In this document: positions 26,776-35,772 of the stretch, piece by piece
Layout of the letters: each line of letters starts with the position of its first letter
Position numbering within the stretch: position 1 is the first letter of the stretch
DNA from: Tessaracoccus sp. MC1679
GTDB taxonomy: Bacteria; Actinomycetota; Actinomycetes; Propionibacteriales; Propionibacteriaceae
NCBI RefSeq assembly: GCF_014164775.1
Contig: NZ_JACJGB010000007.1
Coordinates: 173,529-237,528, forward strand
Length of the DNA stretch: 64,000 bases
Direction: 5' to 3'
The notes under the pieces: model-generated
Database searches by the model: none
The model's input: the letters and a program-made list of their open reading frames with translations, nothing else
What the model was told of the DNA's origin: nothing
Translations under genes and position numbers: made by a program

Positions 26776-27702
26776 TCAGTACTCGAACGCCCGCGCCACC
26801 TCGTCCAGGGGAACCTCCTCCAGGGAGGCGTGCCGCCAATGCGGGGCGTTGTCCTTGTCCACCAGGAGCGCCCGCACCCCCTCGACGAAGTCCCCTGAGG
26901 GGATCACCGTCTCCGCGAGCCTCAGGTCCTGCGCCAGCACCTCGCTGAGCCTGAGCGAGCGGGCGCGCACGATGGCGCGCGCCGTGACGTGCACCGCGAA
27001 CGGGCTGCGGGCGCGCAGCTCGCGTCCCGCCGCGCGGGCCTCGTCCGCCGGGTGGTTCTCCAACTCCCCGATGATCTCGAGCACATCCTCGGAGGCGTAG
27101 CACTCGTGGATCCAGGCGGCGGACTCGGCGAAGAGGGGAGCCGGGAGGTCGCCGTCGGCCGACTCGTCTGCCAACCCCATCAGGAGCGCGTCACCGCCGG
27201 TGAACGTGGCGGAGGTCAGCGCCACGTGCTTGCCGACGGCGCCCGCCCGCGACAGCTCGTACAGCACGCCGGCATCCGGCACGAAGCCGATCTTCGTCTC
27301 CGGCATGGCCATCACGGTGTCCGCGTAGACGATCCGACGGTCCACGTGCGCGCCGATGCCCAGCCCGCCGCCCATCGAGACGCCGCGCAGGAAGGACGTG
27401 ACGGGCTTGGGGTAGTTGGCCAGCATCATGTCCAGCGCATACTCGGTCTCCAGGTACTGCAGGAACGGGCCGCCGTCGCGGACCAGCTGGACCAGTGCCC
27501 GCACGTCCGCGCCGGCGCAGAACCCGCGCTCGCCATTGCCCGCGAGCTCCACCGCTGTGACCGCATCGTCGTCGTGCCAGGCGGTGAGCGCGTCATACAT
27601 CGCGGTGAACATGTCCTCGGTGAGGGCGTTGATCGCGCGCGGCCGGTTGAGGGTGATGCGGGCGATCCCGTCCTGCACCTCGGTGACGATGAATTCAGAC
27701 AT
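26776..27702 (-). CDS. Enoyl-CoA hydratase/isomerase family, 3-hydroxyisobutyryl-CoA hydrolase-like
   Basis: 308 residues of the crotonase fold. The start MSEFIVTEVQDGIARITLNRPRA-type N-terminus, oxyanion-hole region GNGERGFCAGADVRALVQL and SFLRGVSMGGGLGIG, and MPETKIGFVPDAG match the HIBYL-CoA hydrolase subgroup, which is longer than typical enoyl-CoA hydratases. The likely role is valine degradation. It is convergent with the preceding membrane gene. Confidence 0.85.
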   Translation of the reverse strand: MSEFIVTEVQDGIARITLNRPRAINALTEDMFTAMYDALTAWHDDDAVTAVELAGNGERGFCAGADVRALVQLVRDGGPFLQYLETEYALDMMLANYPKPVTSFLRGVSMGGGLGIGAHVDRRIVYADTVMAMPETKIGFVPDAGVLYELSRAGAVGKHVALTSATFTGGDALLMGLADESADGDLPAPLFAESAAWIHECYASEDVLEIIGELENHPADEARAAGRELRARSPFAVHVTARAIVRARSLRLSEVLAQDLRLAETVIPSGDFVEGVRALLVDKDNAPHWRHASLEEVPLDEVARAFEY

Positions 27703-27777
27703 GGGGGCCAGCCTAAGTGAACCCGCGGGGGGCTGTCTGCCGGGAGCGGAGCAGTGTTCCGGCGTCCCGGCTGGCCG

Positions 27778-28821
27778 TCACACCACGCGGATGCCGGGTT
27801 TCATCCTGTTGAGGACGGCGCGGGCGGTCTCGGCGTCGATCACCAGGTCCGTGGCCACCCCGGCGCGGAGCGCGCCCAGCACGGGCGCCGCCTTCGACAA
27901 CCCGCTCACCACGCAGATCCGGCGGGGCACCGTCTGCAGCTCGGCCGGTGTCATGCCGGTGGCGCGTCTGTTGATCTCAAGGTCGCGGTAGGAACCGTCC
28001 TCGCGCAGCATGACGGTGCACACGTCGCCCGCCACGTTCTGCTCGCGGAGGTGGCGCAGGTCCGTTTCACTCAGGTAGTTCGACGAGTACACGTGGCTCT
28101 GCAGCTCCGAGTGGAGGCCGCCGACGCCGAACAGCGCCACACGACAGTTGGCGCGCACGGCCAGGATGTGGCGGGTGCTCTGCTCGCGCCACATGGCTTC
28201 CTTGGTGGCGGGGTCGTCGAAGAAGGCGGGCAGCGCCAGCAGTTGCTCCTGGCCTCCGAAGGCCTGGGCGAACTTGTGCAGGATGCTGCCCACGTACGGC
28301 AGGCCGGTGGTCTGATGGTTGGCGCCGCCGTTGAGCCCGATGACGGTGACTCCGGTCAGGTCCCGGGGGTGCAGGTGGGTGGCGATGGCCGAGACGGTGG
28401 TGCCCCACGCGATGCCGACGATGTCGCCGTCCTGCACCGCGTTGCTGAGGAGGCCGGCGGCCATCCGCCCCACCTGGTCCAACCGGAAGATGCTGCTGGC
28501 CCCGGGGCGGACGTGGACGAGGTGTGCGGTGACGTGGAAGTACTTCTCGAAGAGTTCGGCCATCCGGTTGAGCGGACGGTCGGGATCCACGATGGAAACG
28601 CGCACCAGGCCGCGATCCCGGGCCTCCTTGAGAAGCCGCGACACCGTCGATCTGGAGACCCCGAGGTGGTGCGCGATGGCGTCCATCGTCTCGGATTGGA
28701 CGTAGTACATGCGCGCCACCGTGAGCAGTGAGTCGCTGGTCCGGTTGACCACTCGCCCCTCCTTGGACTCGTCGTACACCGTCACCGGCAAGTCTAGACC
28801 AAGCTCTGCACGAACGTGCAT
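27778..28821 (-). CDS. SorC/DeoR-type sugar-binding transcriptional regulator
   Basis: 347 residues. An N-terminal helix-turn-helix (HHLGVSRSTVSRLLKEARDRGLV, about residues 52-74) is followed by a sugar-binding domain with WGTTVSAIATHL and GLNGGANH, ending VLNRMKPGIRVV. SorC-family regulators respond to phosphorylated sugars. The true start may be the GTG or ATG nearer the HTH; the first 25 residues are not family-typical. No adjacent sugar operon is seen in the window. Confidence 0.85.
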   Translation of the reverse strand: MHVRAELGLDLPVTVYDESKEGRVVNRTSDSLLTVARMYYVQSETMDAIAHHLGVSRSTVSRLLKEARDRGLVRVSIVDPDRPLNRMAELFEKYFHVTAHLVHVRPGASSIFRLDQVGRMAAGLLSNAVQDGDIVGIAWGTTVSAIATHLHPRDLTGVTVIGLNGGANHQTTGLPYVGSILHKFAQAFGGQEQLLALPAFFDDPATKEAMWREQSTRHILAVRANCRVALFGVGGLHSELQSHVYSSNYLSETDLRHLREQNVAGDVCTVMLREDGSYRDLEINRRATGMTPAELQTVPRRICVVSGLSKAAPVLGALRAGVATDLVIDAETARAVLNRMKPGIRVV

Positions 28822-28858
28822 CCTGGTTGCGCGAACCGTGCAGCCGGGGGCGGAGGGC

Positions 28859-30172
28859 TTACCGCCCCCGCGACACTTCAGGCAGCCGCCACCCCCACCA
28901 CGCGCCCAGGATGCCCAGGCCCGCCAGGAACAGCAGCGCCCACACCACCCCGGCCAGCGCCAGCAGCGTGCTGATCCCGCCGACGATGAGCAGGATCACG
29001 CCCATCGCCGTGTTGGACACCGCGACGTAGACGGTCCGCATGTCGCCCTCTGCCATGTCGACGACGTAGGTCTTCCGCCCCACCCGCACCCCCGTGTGGA
29101 GGAGGGTGAGCAGGAAATAGCCTGACACCAGGACGACGGTGCCCCACGTCGCCCCGCCGTCGAAGCCCGGCAGCGACACCACCGCAACCAGCACGAGAAC
29201 CACCACAGACGCCGCGGCACCCGCGAACGACATCAGGGTTCTGCTGGAGCGGTCGGCCAGCCGACCGAAGATGCGGCCGCCGATCAGCGACGCCACCCCG
29301 GAGGCGAGCACGAAACCGCCCAGGCCGGTCAGCGTGTCTGTGCCCTCCGTCGCGGACAGGGTCACCACGAATGGCGGGCTGAGGGCGGAGACCAGGAGGA
29401 AGCTGCGGGTGGTGACGAAGCTGCGGAACTCGCGGTCTGTGCGAAGCAGTTCGAGGACACCGGTGGGGGAGCCGTCGGCCGCGGCTTCGGGCGCGCCGTC
29501 GTCGGGCTCGCGGAATCCCGCCTGGACGACGGCGGTGGCCAGCCAGAGCGCCGCGGCCGCGGCCAGCATCCACGCCAACTGGCCTGCGGACAAGTCGTCG
29601 CCGGCGAAGATCCGGATGGCAAGACCCAGGGTGATGGCGACGATGCCCGCGGCCGTGGTGCCCAGACCGTTGATCTGCCCCCGCTCGCCCTTCGGGATGG
29701 TGCGCCCCTGCACATCCTTGGACGCGATCGACGTCAGGCAGCGGCCGAGCGAGAACACCGTGAGGGCGGCGATGATGGCGAGCCCAGCCGCCAGCCCGGA
29801 GCCGACGGCGCCGGTGAGCGCCATGGCCGCCACGGCCACCGCCTGGATCAAGGAGCCGACCACCAGCACCCACTTCCGGTGCCGGACCCGCATCACCAGG
29901 GGCGTCAGGAACGCCTGGGGGAGCATGGAGCCGGATTCGCGGATGGGCACCAGGAGGCCGATCAGCGCGGTGGGCGCGCCGAGTGCGTTCAGCAGCCACG
30001 GCAGCACCGTCGACGGCTTGACGATCTGATCGCCGGAGGACTGCAGGGCGCTCGCCACCACCTGCCGCAGCCCGTTGCCCGCGACGTGCTCTCCCGCGCC
30101 TCCGGGGAGGGCGCGCTCGGCGTCGATGTCGCGGTGGAGGAGAGCGGAGTAGAAGCGTTCGGACATGCTCAC
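28859..30172 (-). CDS. MFS-type transporter
   Basis: 437 residues with about 10-12 membrane helices, beginning after a ~45-residue cytoplasmic N-terminus (MSMSERFYSALLHRD). Motifs include RHRKWVLVVGSLIQ and GGRIFGRLADRSSRTLMSF, a loop typical of the major facilitator family. The substrate is unknown. It is the last chromosomal gene before the tRNA-Ala attachment site and is transcribed away from it. Confidence 0.85.
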   Translation of the reverse strand: MSMSERFYSALLHRDIDAERALPGGAGEHVAGNGLRQVVASALQSSGDQIVKPSTVLPWLLNALGAPTALIGLLVPIRESGSMLPQAFLTPLVMRVRHRKWVLVVGSLIQAVAVAAMALTGAVGSGLAAGLAIIAALTVFSLGRCLTSIASKDVQGRTIPKGERGQINGLGTTAAGIVAITLGLAIRIFAGDDLSAGQLAWMLAAAAALWLATAVVQAGFREPDDGAPEAAADGSPTGVLELLRTDREFRSFVTTRSFLLVSALSPPFVVTLSATEGTDTLTGLGGFVLASGVASLIGGRIFGRLADRSSRTLMSFAGAAASVVVLVLVAVVSLPGFDGGATWGTVVLVSGYFLLTLLHTGVRVGRKTYVVDMAEGDMRTVYVAVSNTAMGVILLIVGGISTLLALAGVVWALLFLAGLGILGAWWGWRLPEVSRGR

Positions 30173-30245
30173 GTTCCGACCCTAGAGGAGCCCCCCGGAG
30201 CGAGATGCCCCGGGGCGTGTGCTGCCCTATACTTGCCGTCGATTC

Positions 30246-30318
30246 GGGGCATTAACTCAATTGGTAGAGTGCCACCTTTGCAAGGTGGAAGTTAGGGGTT
30301 CGAGTCCCCTATGCTCCA
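30246..30318 (+). tRNA. tRNA-Ala (anticodon TGC)
   Basis: 73 nt folding as a complete cloverleaf: acceptor GGGGCAT/ATGCTCC, anticodon loop TTTGCAA giving TGC, T-arm AGGGG/CCCCT with TTCGAGT loop, discriminator A. The G3:U70 pair that identifies tRNA-Ala is present. CCA is not encoded. Its 3' half is the integration site of the island to the right; copies of its last ~25 nt recur at 48711 and 63975. Confidence 0.98.
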
Positions 30319-31940
30319 CCCAAAGTGTCTTACGGGAACACGCGACATCGGAAGATGTGGTGTGTTCCCGTTTCGCTTCCTTGCCTTCGTCGCCGCTGTC
30401 GTGTGCTTCGCGGAAGATCGTGGCGAACGGCTCAGCCAGGGGTGGGCGGAGTTGTTCGTCGTCGGTGATGTCGAGGCGCGTGTAGAAGGCTTGGTTCGCG
30501 ATCCGCCTATCGGCGTCGCCGGAGTGGGCGTAGGCGCGGTGCACGTCGGTCAGCAGCCGGAGTGAGTCGTGGAGGAACGCGCGCCCGCCGGTGTGGTGTT
30601 CGCCGTGTTCGGCGAGTCGGCGGTTCACGTCGGCGAGGCCCGCGCGGATGCGGTCTTGGTGCCGCTTCAACGTGTCGAGGTCGACGGCGTCGGCGAAGTG
30701 CGCCGCGAGGAGCTTGTCGGACTCTGATTCCAGGCGCGCCCGGTTCGCCGTCAGGTCAGAGAGTTCCTGGTCATGGCCGGTGTTGCGCTTGTCGAACGCG
30801 GCATCAACATCGGCCGCGATTCGCTGGTAGGTCGTGTCGCTGATCGTGATGTTTATGTAGGAGTCCGCGACCAGACGCTCAGCGACCGCGACCGGCACGG
30901 CCCTCCGGGTGCAGGTGGTCTTCTTCGCAGCCCTGCCGGAGCAGATGAAGTAGGCGTAAGTGACGCCGCGCGGGTTGGTCGCGAAGTCCAGCAGCATCCG
31001 TGACCCGCAGGTGCCGCAGTGCAGCAGACCTTTGAGGTGGTGGGCGTGTTGGACGTGCCGGGTCATCTTCGCCGTCCGCGCTTTCAGCAGTGATTGCACC
31101 TTATCGAACAAGGCAGGTTCCACGATGGGATCGTGCGCGCCAGGATGCAGCGCACCCTTGTAACGGATCACGCCCGCGTAGTACGGGTTCGTCAGGAGCT
31201 TGTAGAGCGTGTTCTTCCCCAACAGCTTCGACGAGCGTTTCGGTGTCGGCACCGTGAGTAGCCCGCGAGCGGTGAGGTCGCGCAGCAGGCCGGCGACGGA
31301 GGTCTCGCCGGTCGCGTAGTGCTCGAACGCCCAGGCAATGAGCGGTGCGCGCTCCGGATCGACCTCGACCGTGCGAACCTCCCGGCCCGCCTCGTCGGTG
31401 CACCGCACGTTCAAGTAGCCGATGGGTGCGCGCATCGGGGTGCCGCCTTGGGCGACCTTCTGCGTCAATCCTTTGGTGACTTCGGTGGCGAGGTTACGGC
31501 TGTAGAACTCCGCGATGGAGGACATGATGCCGTGCAGGCGAAGGCGTCTGGTCGATGCTCTCGGTGGCGGAGACGAGGGTGACCCCGGCGCTGATGAGTG
31601 CTTCGTGAATCTTCACGTCGTCGGCTCGGTTGCGGGCGAGCCGGTCGAGCTTATGCACGATGCAGAACGTGACGCGGGTCGCGGCGATGAACGCCAGCAT
31701 GTCCTGCAACCCGTCACGCTCTGCCGAGCGGGCGGACGCCCCCGCGTCGATGAACTCCCTGACGATCCGCGCCCCCAACTCGGCGGCCTTCCGGGCGTTC
31801 GCTTCCCGCTGGGCCGGGATCGAGAAGCCCTCTTCGGTGCCGCCGCGCTCGGCCTGCTCCCGCGTCGACACCCGCAGGTACGAGACGGCCAGCAGCACGG
31901 GCTCATCGGAAGTCTTGGTGCTGAGTGTCGCGGTGCTCAT
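30257..31940 (-). pseudogene. Large serine recombinase SR1, frameshifted
   Basis: Large serine integrase interrupted by a frameshift near 31542. The start at 31940 (after AAGGAGG) encodes the catalytic N-terminus with Ser in YLRVSTREQ and HKLDRLARNRADD. Relative to the related recombinase at 38.5 kb, about 8 nt are missing between SATESIDQTPS and the continuing frame IMSSIAEFYSRNLATEV. The downstream part has the recombinase and zinc-ribbon domains (HCGTCGSRML, CSGRAAKKTTC) and coiled coil. The C-terminus reads antisense through the tRNA-Ala att site (VEHRGLEPLTSTLQ) to a stop within the tRNA gene. Confidence 0.88.
30294..30320 (+). repeat. att core 1, tRNA 3' end (left end of island 1)
   Basis: 27-bp sequence from AGGGGTTCGAGTCCCC to ATGCTCCACC at the tRNA 3' end. 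It is repeated at 48711-48737, and at 63975-64000 where the window cuts off the final base. Confidence 0.92.
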
Positions 31941-32224
31941 GGTGGGCCTCCTTGCCGTGGTACTTCTTGGTGTCGATCCTCTCTCGCACCCCTGACAGAA
32001 CGAAGAGCTCCGGCGCGCGCAGACGCCAGGTCGTCGGGAGGTGGGAGCCCGTAGGGATCGGGATCGCCACTCACCCACGCGCGGTGCCGGGCCTCTGCGA
32101 TGCCGAGCACCCACTCGATCAGCTTGCCGAGGTCAGGCTCTTCACGCAGAGTCGCCCGTAGCCTCAGGTTCCTCTCGTCGCTTCGCATGACAGACAGGTG
32201 CACGGGCTTCCGAACGATGCACAC
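31937..32224 (-). CDS. Small recombinase-associated protein
   Basis: Up to 95 residues (ATG at 32224; ATG at 32188 also possible) with SDERNLRLRATLREEPDLGKLIEWVLGIAEA. Its stop overlaps the SR1 start (ATGA). A gene of similar layout (short basic start, then D-L-x-K-L followed by a helix) precedes the other recombinase at 39161. Function unknown; perhaps an accessory of the recombinase. Confidence 0.6.
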   Translation of the reverse strand: MCIVRKPVHLSVMRSDERNLRLRATLREEPDLGKLIEWVLGIAEARHRAWVSGDPDPYGLPPPDDLASARAGALRSVRGAREDRHQEVPRQGGPP

Positions 32225-32290
32225 TTTCGCCCGTTCGCCCGACCCTCACTTTGAGGCGACACGCATCTTGCAGATCGAGGAATCGGCACT

Positions 32291-32314
32291 TACGTCGGTG
32301 ACGAAACCGACGTA
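32291..32314. promoter_or_regulatory. Palindromic operator-like site
   Basis: TACGTCGGT (32291-32299) and its complement ACCGACGTA (32306-32314) surround a 6-nt spacer. It ends 9 bases before the ATG of the small plus-strand gene and probably overlaps its promoter. The regulator is not identified. Confidence 0.55.
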
Positions 32315-32323
32315 CCGTAGAAC

Positions 32324-32530
32324 ATGGCCACCAAACGCTACGATCCCAGCGCGACCGACTTCAACGGCCGCTACGCCCGCTGGGGCGCCGCCCTCGAATC
32401 CGGCACCGAAGCCGAGCTACTCGAAGCCACCGTGGCCCTCCCGACGCTGAACAAGCACGTGCTCAAGAAGCTTGCACGGTTGATCGCGACGAGCCCGACC
32501 CGACAGCGCGAGCGCAGCAGAAGCGTGTGA
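32324..32530 (+). CDS. Small protein of unknown function
   Basis: 68 residues, starting MATKRYDPSATDFNGRYARW, rich in charged and hydrophobic residues (ESGTEAELLEATVALPTLNKHVLKKLARL). I do not recognise it. It overlaps the following zinc-finger gene by 4 bases and has a palindromic operator-like sequence right upstream, so the two probably form a regulated pair. Confidence 0.6.
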   Translation: MATKRYDPSATDFNGRYARWGAALESGTEAELLEATVALPTLNKHVLKKLARLIATSPTRQRERSRSV

Positions 32531-33135
32531 TTGTGCTGCTCAGCGAGATCAACGCCAACCAGGCTGCACGCCTCCGTGAACGGAAGCGGGCGGAGCAGCG
32601 CCGCCGCGACCGAACCGTGCGCGTTGAGCGCCGTGTCGAGTTGCCCACGACCTGCGCACGGTGCGGAACCAAGCTCAAAGAAGTGAAGACCACGGGCAGG
32701 CCTCGCCTGTACTGCTCGCCCGCCTGCCGCAAGGCCGCCTACGAGGACCGCCGCGCCCACCGCGACGGTGCGGTCCAGGTGCAGGTCGTGGAGAAGCTCG
32801 TCACCGAGGTGCGAGAGCGCCTCATCGAGGTACCTCATCCGAGGAGCGACTGCATCGATGCCGTGCTCTACGACAACGATGCTCTCGTCCAGGCCATGTG
32901 GGTGCTCATCGACAACGTCGCCGACCAGAACTACGAAGCGTTCAGCCCGGCTCAGTCACGATTCTGGGATCTCTACAACAACGTCGAAGTCCTCTACGAG
33001 GCGCTCGTGAAGCGTGCAGCAGCCGATGACCGTCGCCCTGCTGCGCCCGACAAGTCGACGCCGAGGAACAAGCACAGGCGCAACATGCAGCTCATGACCC
33101 GGCGGCATCCGCCGATGGGAGCGATTGACCAGTAG
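32527..33135 (+). CDS. Zinc-finger protein with CxxC...CxxxC motif
   Basis: 202 residues from a GTG overlapping the preceding stop. A basic N-terminus (RERKRAEQRRRDRTVRVERRV) precedes TTCARCGTKL and RPRLYCSPACRKAAYEDRRA, a four-Cys zinc-binding element resembling CGNR-type or recombination-directionality zinc fingers. The C-terminal half is helical with QAMWVLIDNVADQNYEAFSP. It may bind DNA and regulate the island; this is inference. It precedes the restriction-modification genes. Confidence 0.65.
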   Translation: MIVLLSEINANQAARLRERKRAEQRRRDRTVRVERRVELPTTCARCGTKLKEVKTTGRPRLYCSPACRKAAYEDRRAHRDGAVQVQVVEKLVTEVRERLIEVPHPRSDCIDAVLYDNDALVQAMWVLIDNVADQNYEAFSPAQSRFWDLYNNVEVLYEALVKRAAADDRRPAAPDKSTPRNKHRRNMQLMTRRHPPMGAIDQ

Positions 33136-33186
33136 CACTCGGCGTGCTCCCCGGTCGCTGTCGGTGCTCCCAGATACGATGAGAGC

Positions 33187-34668
33187 GTGTTGGCGACAGA
33201 CCTCCTAGGCATCGCCGAGGTCGAGCGAGTCGCCGCCCTCGGCGGCCTCGACGCGCGCACGCAGAGCGACCTGGGGCAGTTCTTCACCCCCGCTGCGGCC
33301 GCTCAGCTGATCGCCTCCCTGCCGAGACTGCCATCGACCGGCACACTGCGCGTGCTCGATCCTGGAGCCGGCTCCGGCATGCTCACCGCAGCTTTGGTGC
33401 GCCGCGTGTTGGCAGAACAGCCGGAGCTGTCGGTGGAGATCGTCGCGATTGAACGCGATCCTGCCGTGCTGCCACACCTTCAGGCAACCCTCGCCGAGTG
33501 TGAGCGCGCTGGGGAAGGTCGAGTGGTGGCCGAGTCTGTAGAGGCTGACTTCATTCTCGACTCCACTGGCTTGGATGCCTCACTCAATCCGGAAGCGCAG
33601 TTCGATCTAGTGATCGAGAACCCGCCTTACGGAAAGCTGGCGGTCTCAAGTGCACACCGAACGGCCATGCGGGCGGCTGGAGTCGATGCTCCGAACCTCT
33701 ACGCTGCGTTCCTCGCTCTGTCTGTAGCAGCATTGCGGCCCGGTGGGCAGGTTGTTGCGATCACACCCCGGTCATTCTTCAACGGCCCGTACTTCGGAGC
33801 GTTCCGCTCCCACCTGCTCGACTCGATCGCGCTCGACCGGGTTCACGTGTTCGACTCCCGCTCCACCGTCTTCGCCGACACGGGTGTACTCCAGGAGAAC
33901 GTCATCTTCTCCGGAACTCGGGGAGCCGCTCCCGGTGTCGTTGAACTCTCGGTGAGTCGCGACCATACCGACGACATCGCCTCTCGCGTCGTTCCCTACA
34001 ACGACGTGGTCTTTCCTGATGATCCCAACCGATTCATTCGGCTGGCGACCGACGCAGACGACACCAGGGTTGCCGAGCTGGTGCTGGCTCAGCCTTGCAC
34101 ACTGACGGATATTGGTGTTCAGGTCTCGACCGGCCGGGTAGTGGACTTCCGTTCACGCCATGCGCTTAGCGGCGTCGAACTGCCTGACGCGGTTCCGCTG
34201 ATCTATCCCGGCAATCTCCGTGACGGCGGAGTGCTCTGGCCGCGACCAATTCGCAAGCCGCAGTGGTTCCAACCGACCAGTGACAAGGATCGGGCAATGC
34301 TTCTGCCCGAGGGCTGGTACACCGTCGTCAAGCGGTTCAGCGCGAAGGAAGAGCGCCGACGGATCGTGGCATCAGTCTGGTCGCCCAACGACAACCCTGG
34401 TGAAGTAGCCTTCGAGAACCACCTCAACGTGTTCCACATCGGAGGTCGCGGGCTGGACGAAGACCTCGCAAGAGGCATCGCAGTCTGGCTCAATTCGTCG
34501 GTAATCGACAAGTTCTTCCGCACCTTCTCCGGCCACACTCAGGTCAACGCCACCGATCTCCGCACCCTGCGGTTCCCAAGCGTGGAGACCCTGCGTTGCC
34601 TCGGCCGGACCGCCGTCGTGTCGCAGGTTGAGGTCGACTCGCTTGTGAAGGAGTTGATCGCAGCATGA
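33187..34668 (+). CDS. Type II DNA adenine methyltransferase, PstI/BsuBI-like
   Basis: 493 residues (M.PstI and M.BsuBI are about 500). SAM motif DPGAGSG is at residues 58-64 and the N6-adenine catalytic motif NPPY at 145-148. The preceding QFFTPAAAAQLIASL is typical of type II adenine methylases. The C-terminal half is the target-recognition region. It starts at GTG and overlaps the restriction gene by 4 bases (ATGA). By family, it should protect CTGCAG, but the specificity is not proven. Confidence 0.88.
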   Translation: MLATDLLGIAEVERVAALGGLDARTQSDLGQFFTPAAAAQLIASLPRLPSTGTLRVLDPGAGSGMLTAALVRRVLAEQPELSVEIVAIERDPAVLPHLQATLAECERAGEGRVVAESVEADFILDSTGLDASLNPEAQFDLVIENPPYGKLAVSSAHRTAMRAAGVDAPNLYAAFLALSVAALRPGGQVVAITPRSFFNGPYFGAFRSHLLDSIALDRVHVFDSRSTVFADTGVLQENVIFSGTRGAAPGVVELSVSRDHTDDIASRVVPYNDVVFPDDPNRFIRLATDADDTRVAELVLAQPCTLTDIGVQVSTGRVVDFRSRHALSGVELPDAVPLIYPGNLRDGGVLWPRPIRKPQWFQPTSDKDRAMLLPEGWYTVVKRFSAKEERRRIVASVWSPNDNPGEVAFENHLNVFHIGGRGLDEDLARGIAVWLNSSVIDKFFRTFSGHTQVNATDLRTLRFPSVETLRCLGRTAVVSQVEVDSLVKELIAA

Positions 34669-35624
34669 GCGAGCTGAGCAACGACGCCTACGAACGAGTC
34701 GAAGACGCCCGTATCGTCCTGGAGACGCTCGGCATGGATGCGGAGCGCAGCAACGAGCGTTCCGCGCTCGTGCTCCTGGCCCTCTTGCGGCTCACACCCG
34801 CTGAGTCATGGGCAGAAGCAGCCAACCCGATGCTCGGAACACGGGCGATCATGGATTTCATCCGCGACGAGTACGGCAAGGACTACGCTCCGAACACTCG
34901 CGAGACCGTCCGACGGTTTACACTCCACCAGTTTGTGGAAGCACAACTCATCGTCCAGAACCCTGACGAGCCGCAACGCCCCGTGAACTCGCCCAAGTGG
35001 AACTACCAGGTCACAGGAGAGGCGCTGGACGTGTTGCGCGCCTACGGCACCGACGCCTGGCAATCTGCAACCGACCGATACCTTGCTGACCTGCCCGGCC
35101 TCAAAGCACGCTACGCGGCCGCGCGCGAGATGGATCGCATCCCGCTGACACTCCCGGACGGCTCGATCTTCACCCTGACGCCCGGCGGGCAGAACGTGCT
35201 CCTCAAAGCCATGGTCGAAGACTTCTGCCCGCGCTTCACGCCCGGTGGGCAAGTGCTCTACATCGGCGATGCTGGCGACAAGTGGGCACTCTTCGAACGA
35301 GAGACGCTGTCCTCGCTCAACGTCGAGGTCGACGAGCACGGCAAGATGCCCGACCTCGTCATCTACCTCCCCGACCGCAACTGGCTCGTGCTCCTGGAAG
35401 CAGCAAGCTCACACGGCCCCGTCGACTCGAAACGCCAAGCCGAACTCGCCAACCTGTTCGCACAGTCAACGGCAGGCCTTGTCTACGTCTCCTGCTTCCC
35501 TGACCGGGCAGAGTTCCGCAAGTACGTCGACAAGATCGCCTGGGAGTCCGAAGTCTGGTGCGCTGACCACCCCACGCACATGATCCATTACAACGGTGAA
35601 CGCTTCCTAGGGCCCTACGCATAG
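34665..35624 (+). CDS. Type II restriction endonuclease, PstI/BsuBI family
   Basis: 319 residues, the usual length for PstI (326) and BsuBI (316). The family C-terminal domain is conserved: LYIGDAGDKWALFE, then DEHGKMPDLVIYLPDRNWLVLLEAASSHG, GLVYVSCFPDRAEFRKY, and HMIHYNGERFLGP. It is coupled to the methylase by an ATGA overlap. All visible key residues are kept, so the system may be active. The family cuts CTGCA^G. Confidence 0.88.
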   Translation: MSELSNDAYERVEDARIVLETLGMDAERSNERSALVLLALLRLTPAESWAEAANPMLGTRAIMDFIRDEYGKDYAPNTRETVRRFTLHQFVEAQLIVQNPDEPQRPVNSPKWNYQVTGEALDVLRAYGTDAWQSATDRYLADLPGLKARYAAAREMDRIPLTLPDGSIFTLTPGGQNVLLKAMVEDFCPRFTPGGQVLYIGDAGDKWALFERETLSSLNVEVDEHGKMPDLVIYLPDRNWLVLLEAASSHGPVDSKRQAELANLFAQSTAGLVYVSCFPDRAEFRKYVDKIAWESEVWCADHPTHMIHYNGERFLGPYA

Positions 35625-35709
35625 CGAACCGCTGCGATCCCTCTGCTAATCGGGAACGAGCGCTCGCGGGGGCGGAGCTCCGAAACCGAGTCATGTGCAC
35701 TGAGTTAGG

Positions 35710-35715
35710 TATACT
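35710..35715 (+). promoter_or_regulatory. Probable -10 hexamer for the DUF5343-Ymh pair
   Basis: TATACT at 35710-35715 lies 57 bases upstream of the DUF5343 start in an otherwise GC-rich gap. A clear -35 is not visible. It implies a promoter separate from the restriction-modification operon. Confidence 0.45.
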
Positions 35716-35772
35716 GGCCATGTCGCATCCAGCATGTCGCCGAGAGTCGGCACGAGCCACAGGAGCCTGTCC

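Noticed and set aside
33187..35624. Avoidance of CTGCAG in this window as evidence of an active PstI-like enzyme
   Set aside because: I can see several CTGCAG sites and cannot compute expected frequency by eye, so no avoidance claim is made.
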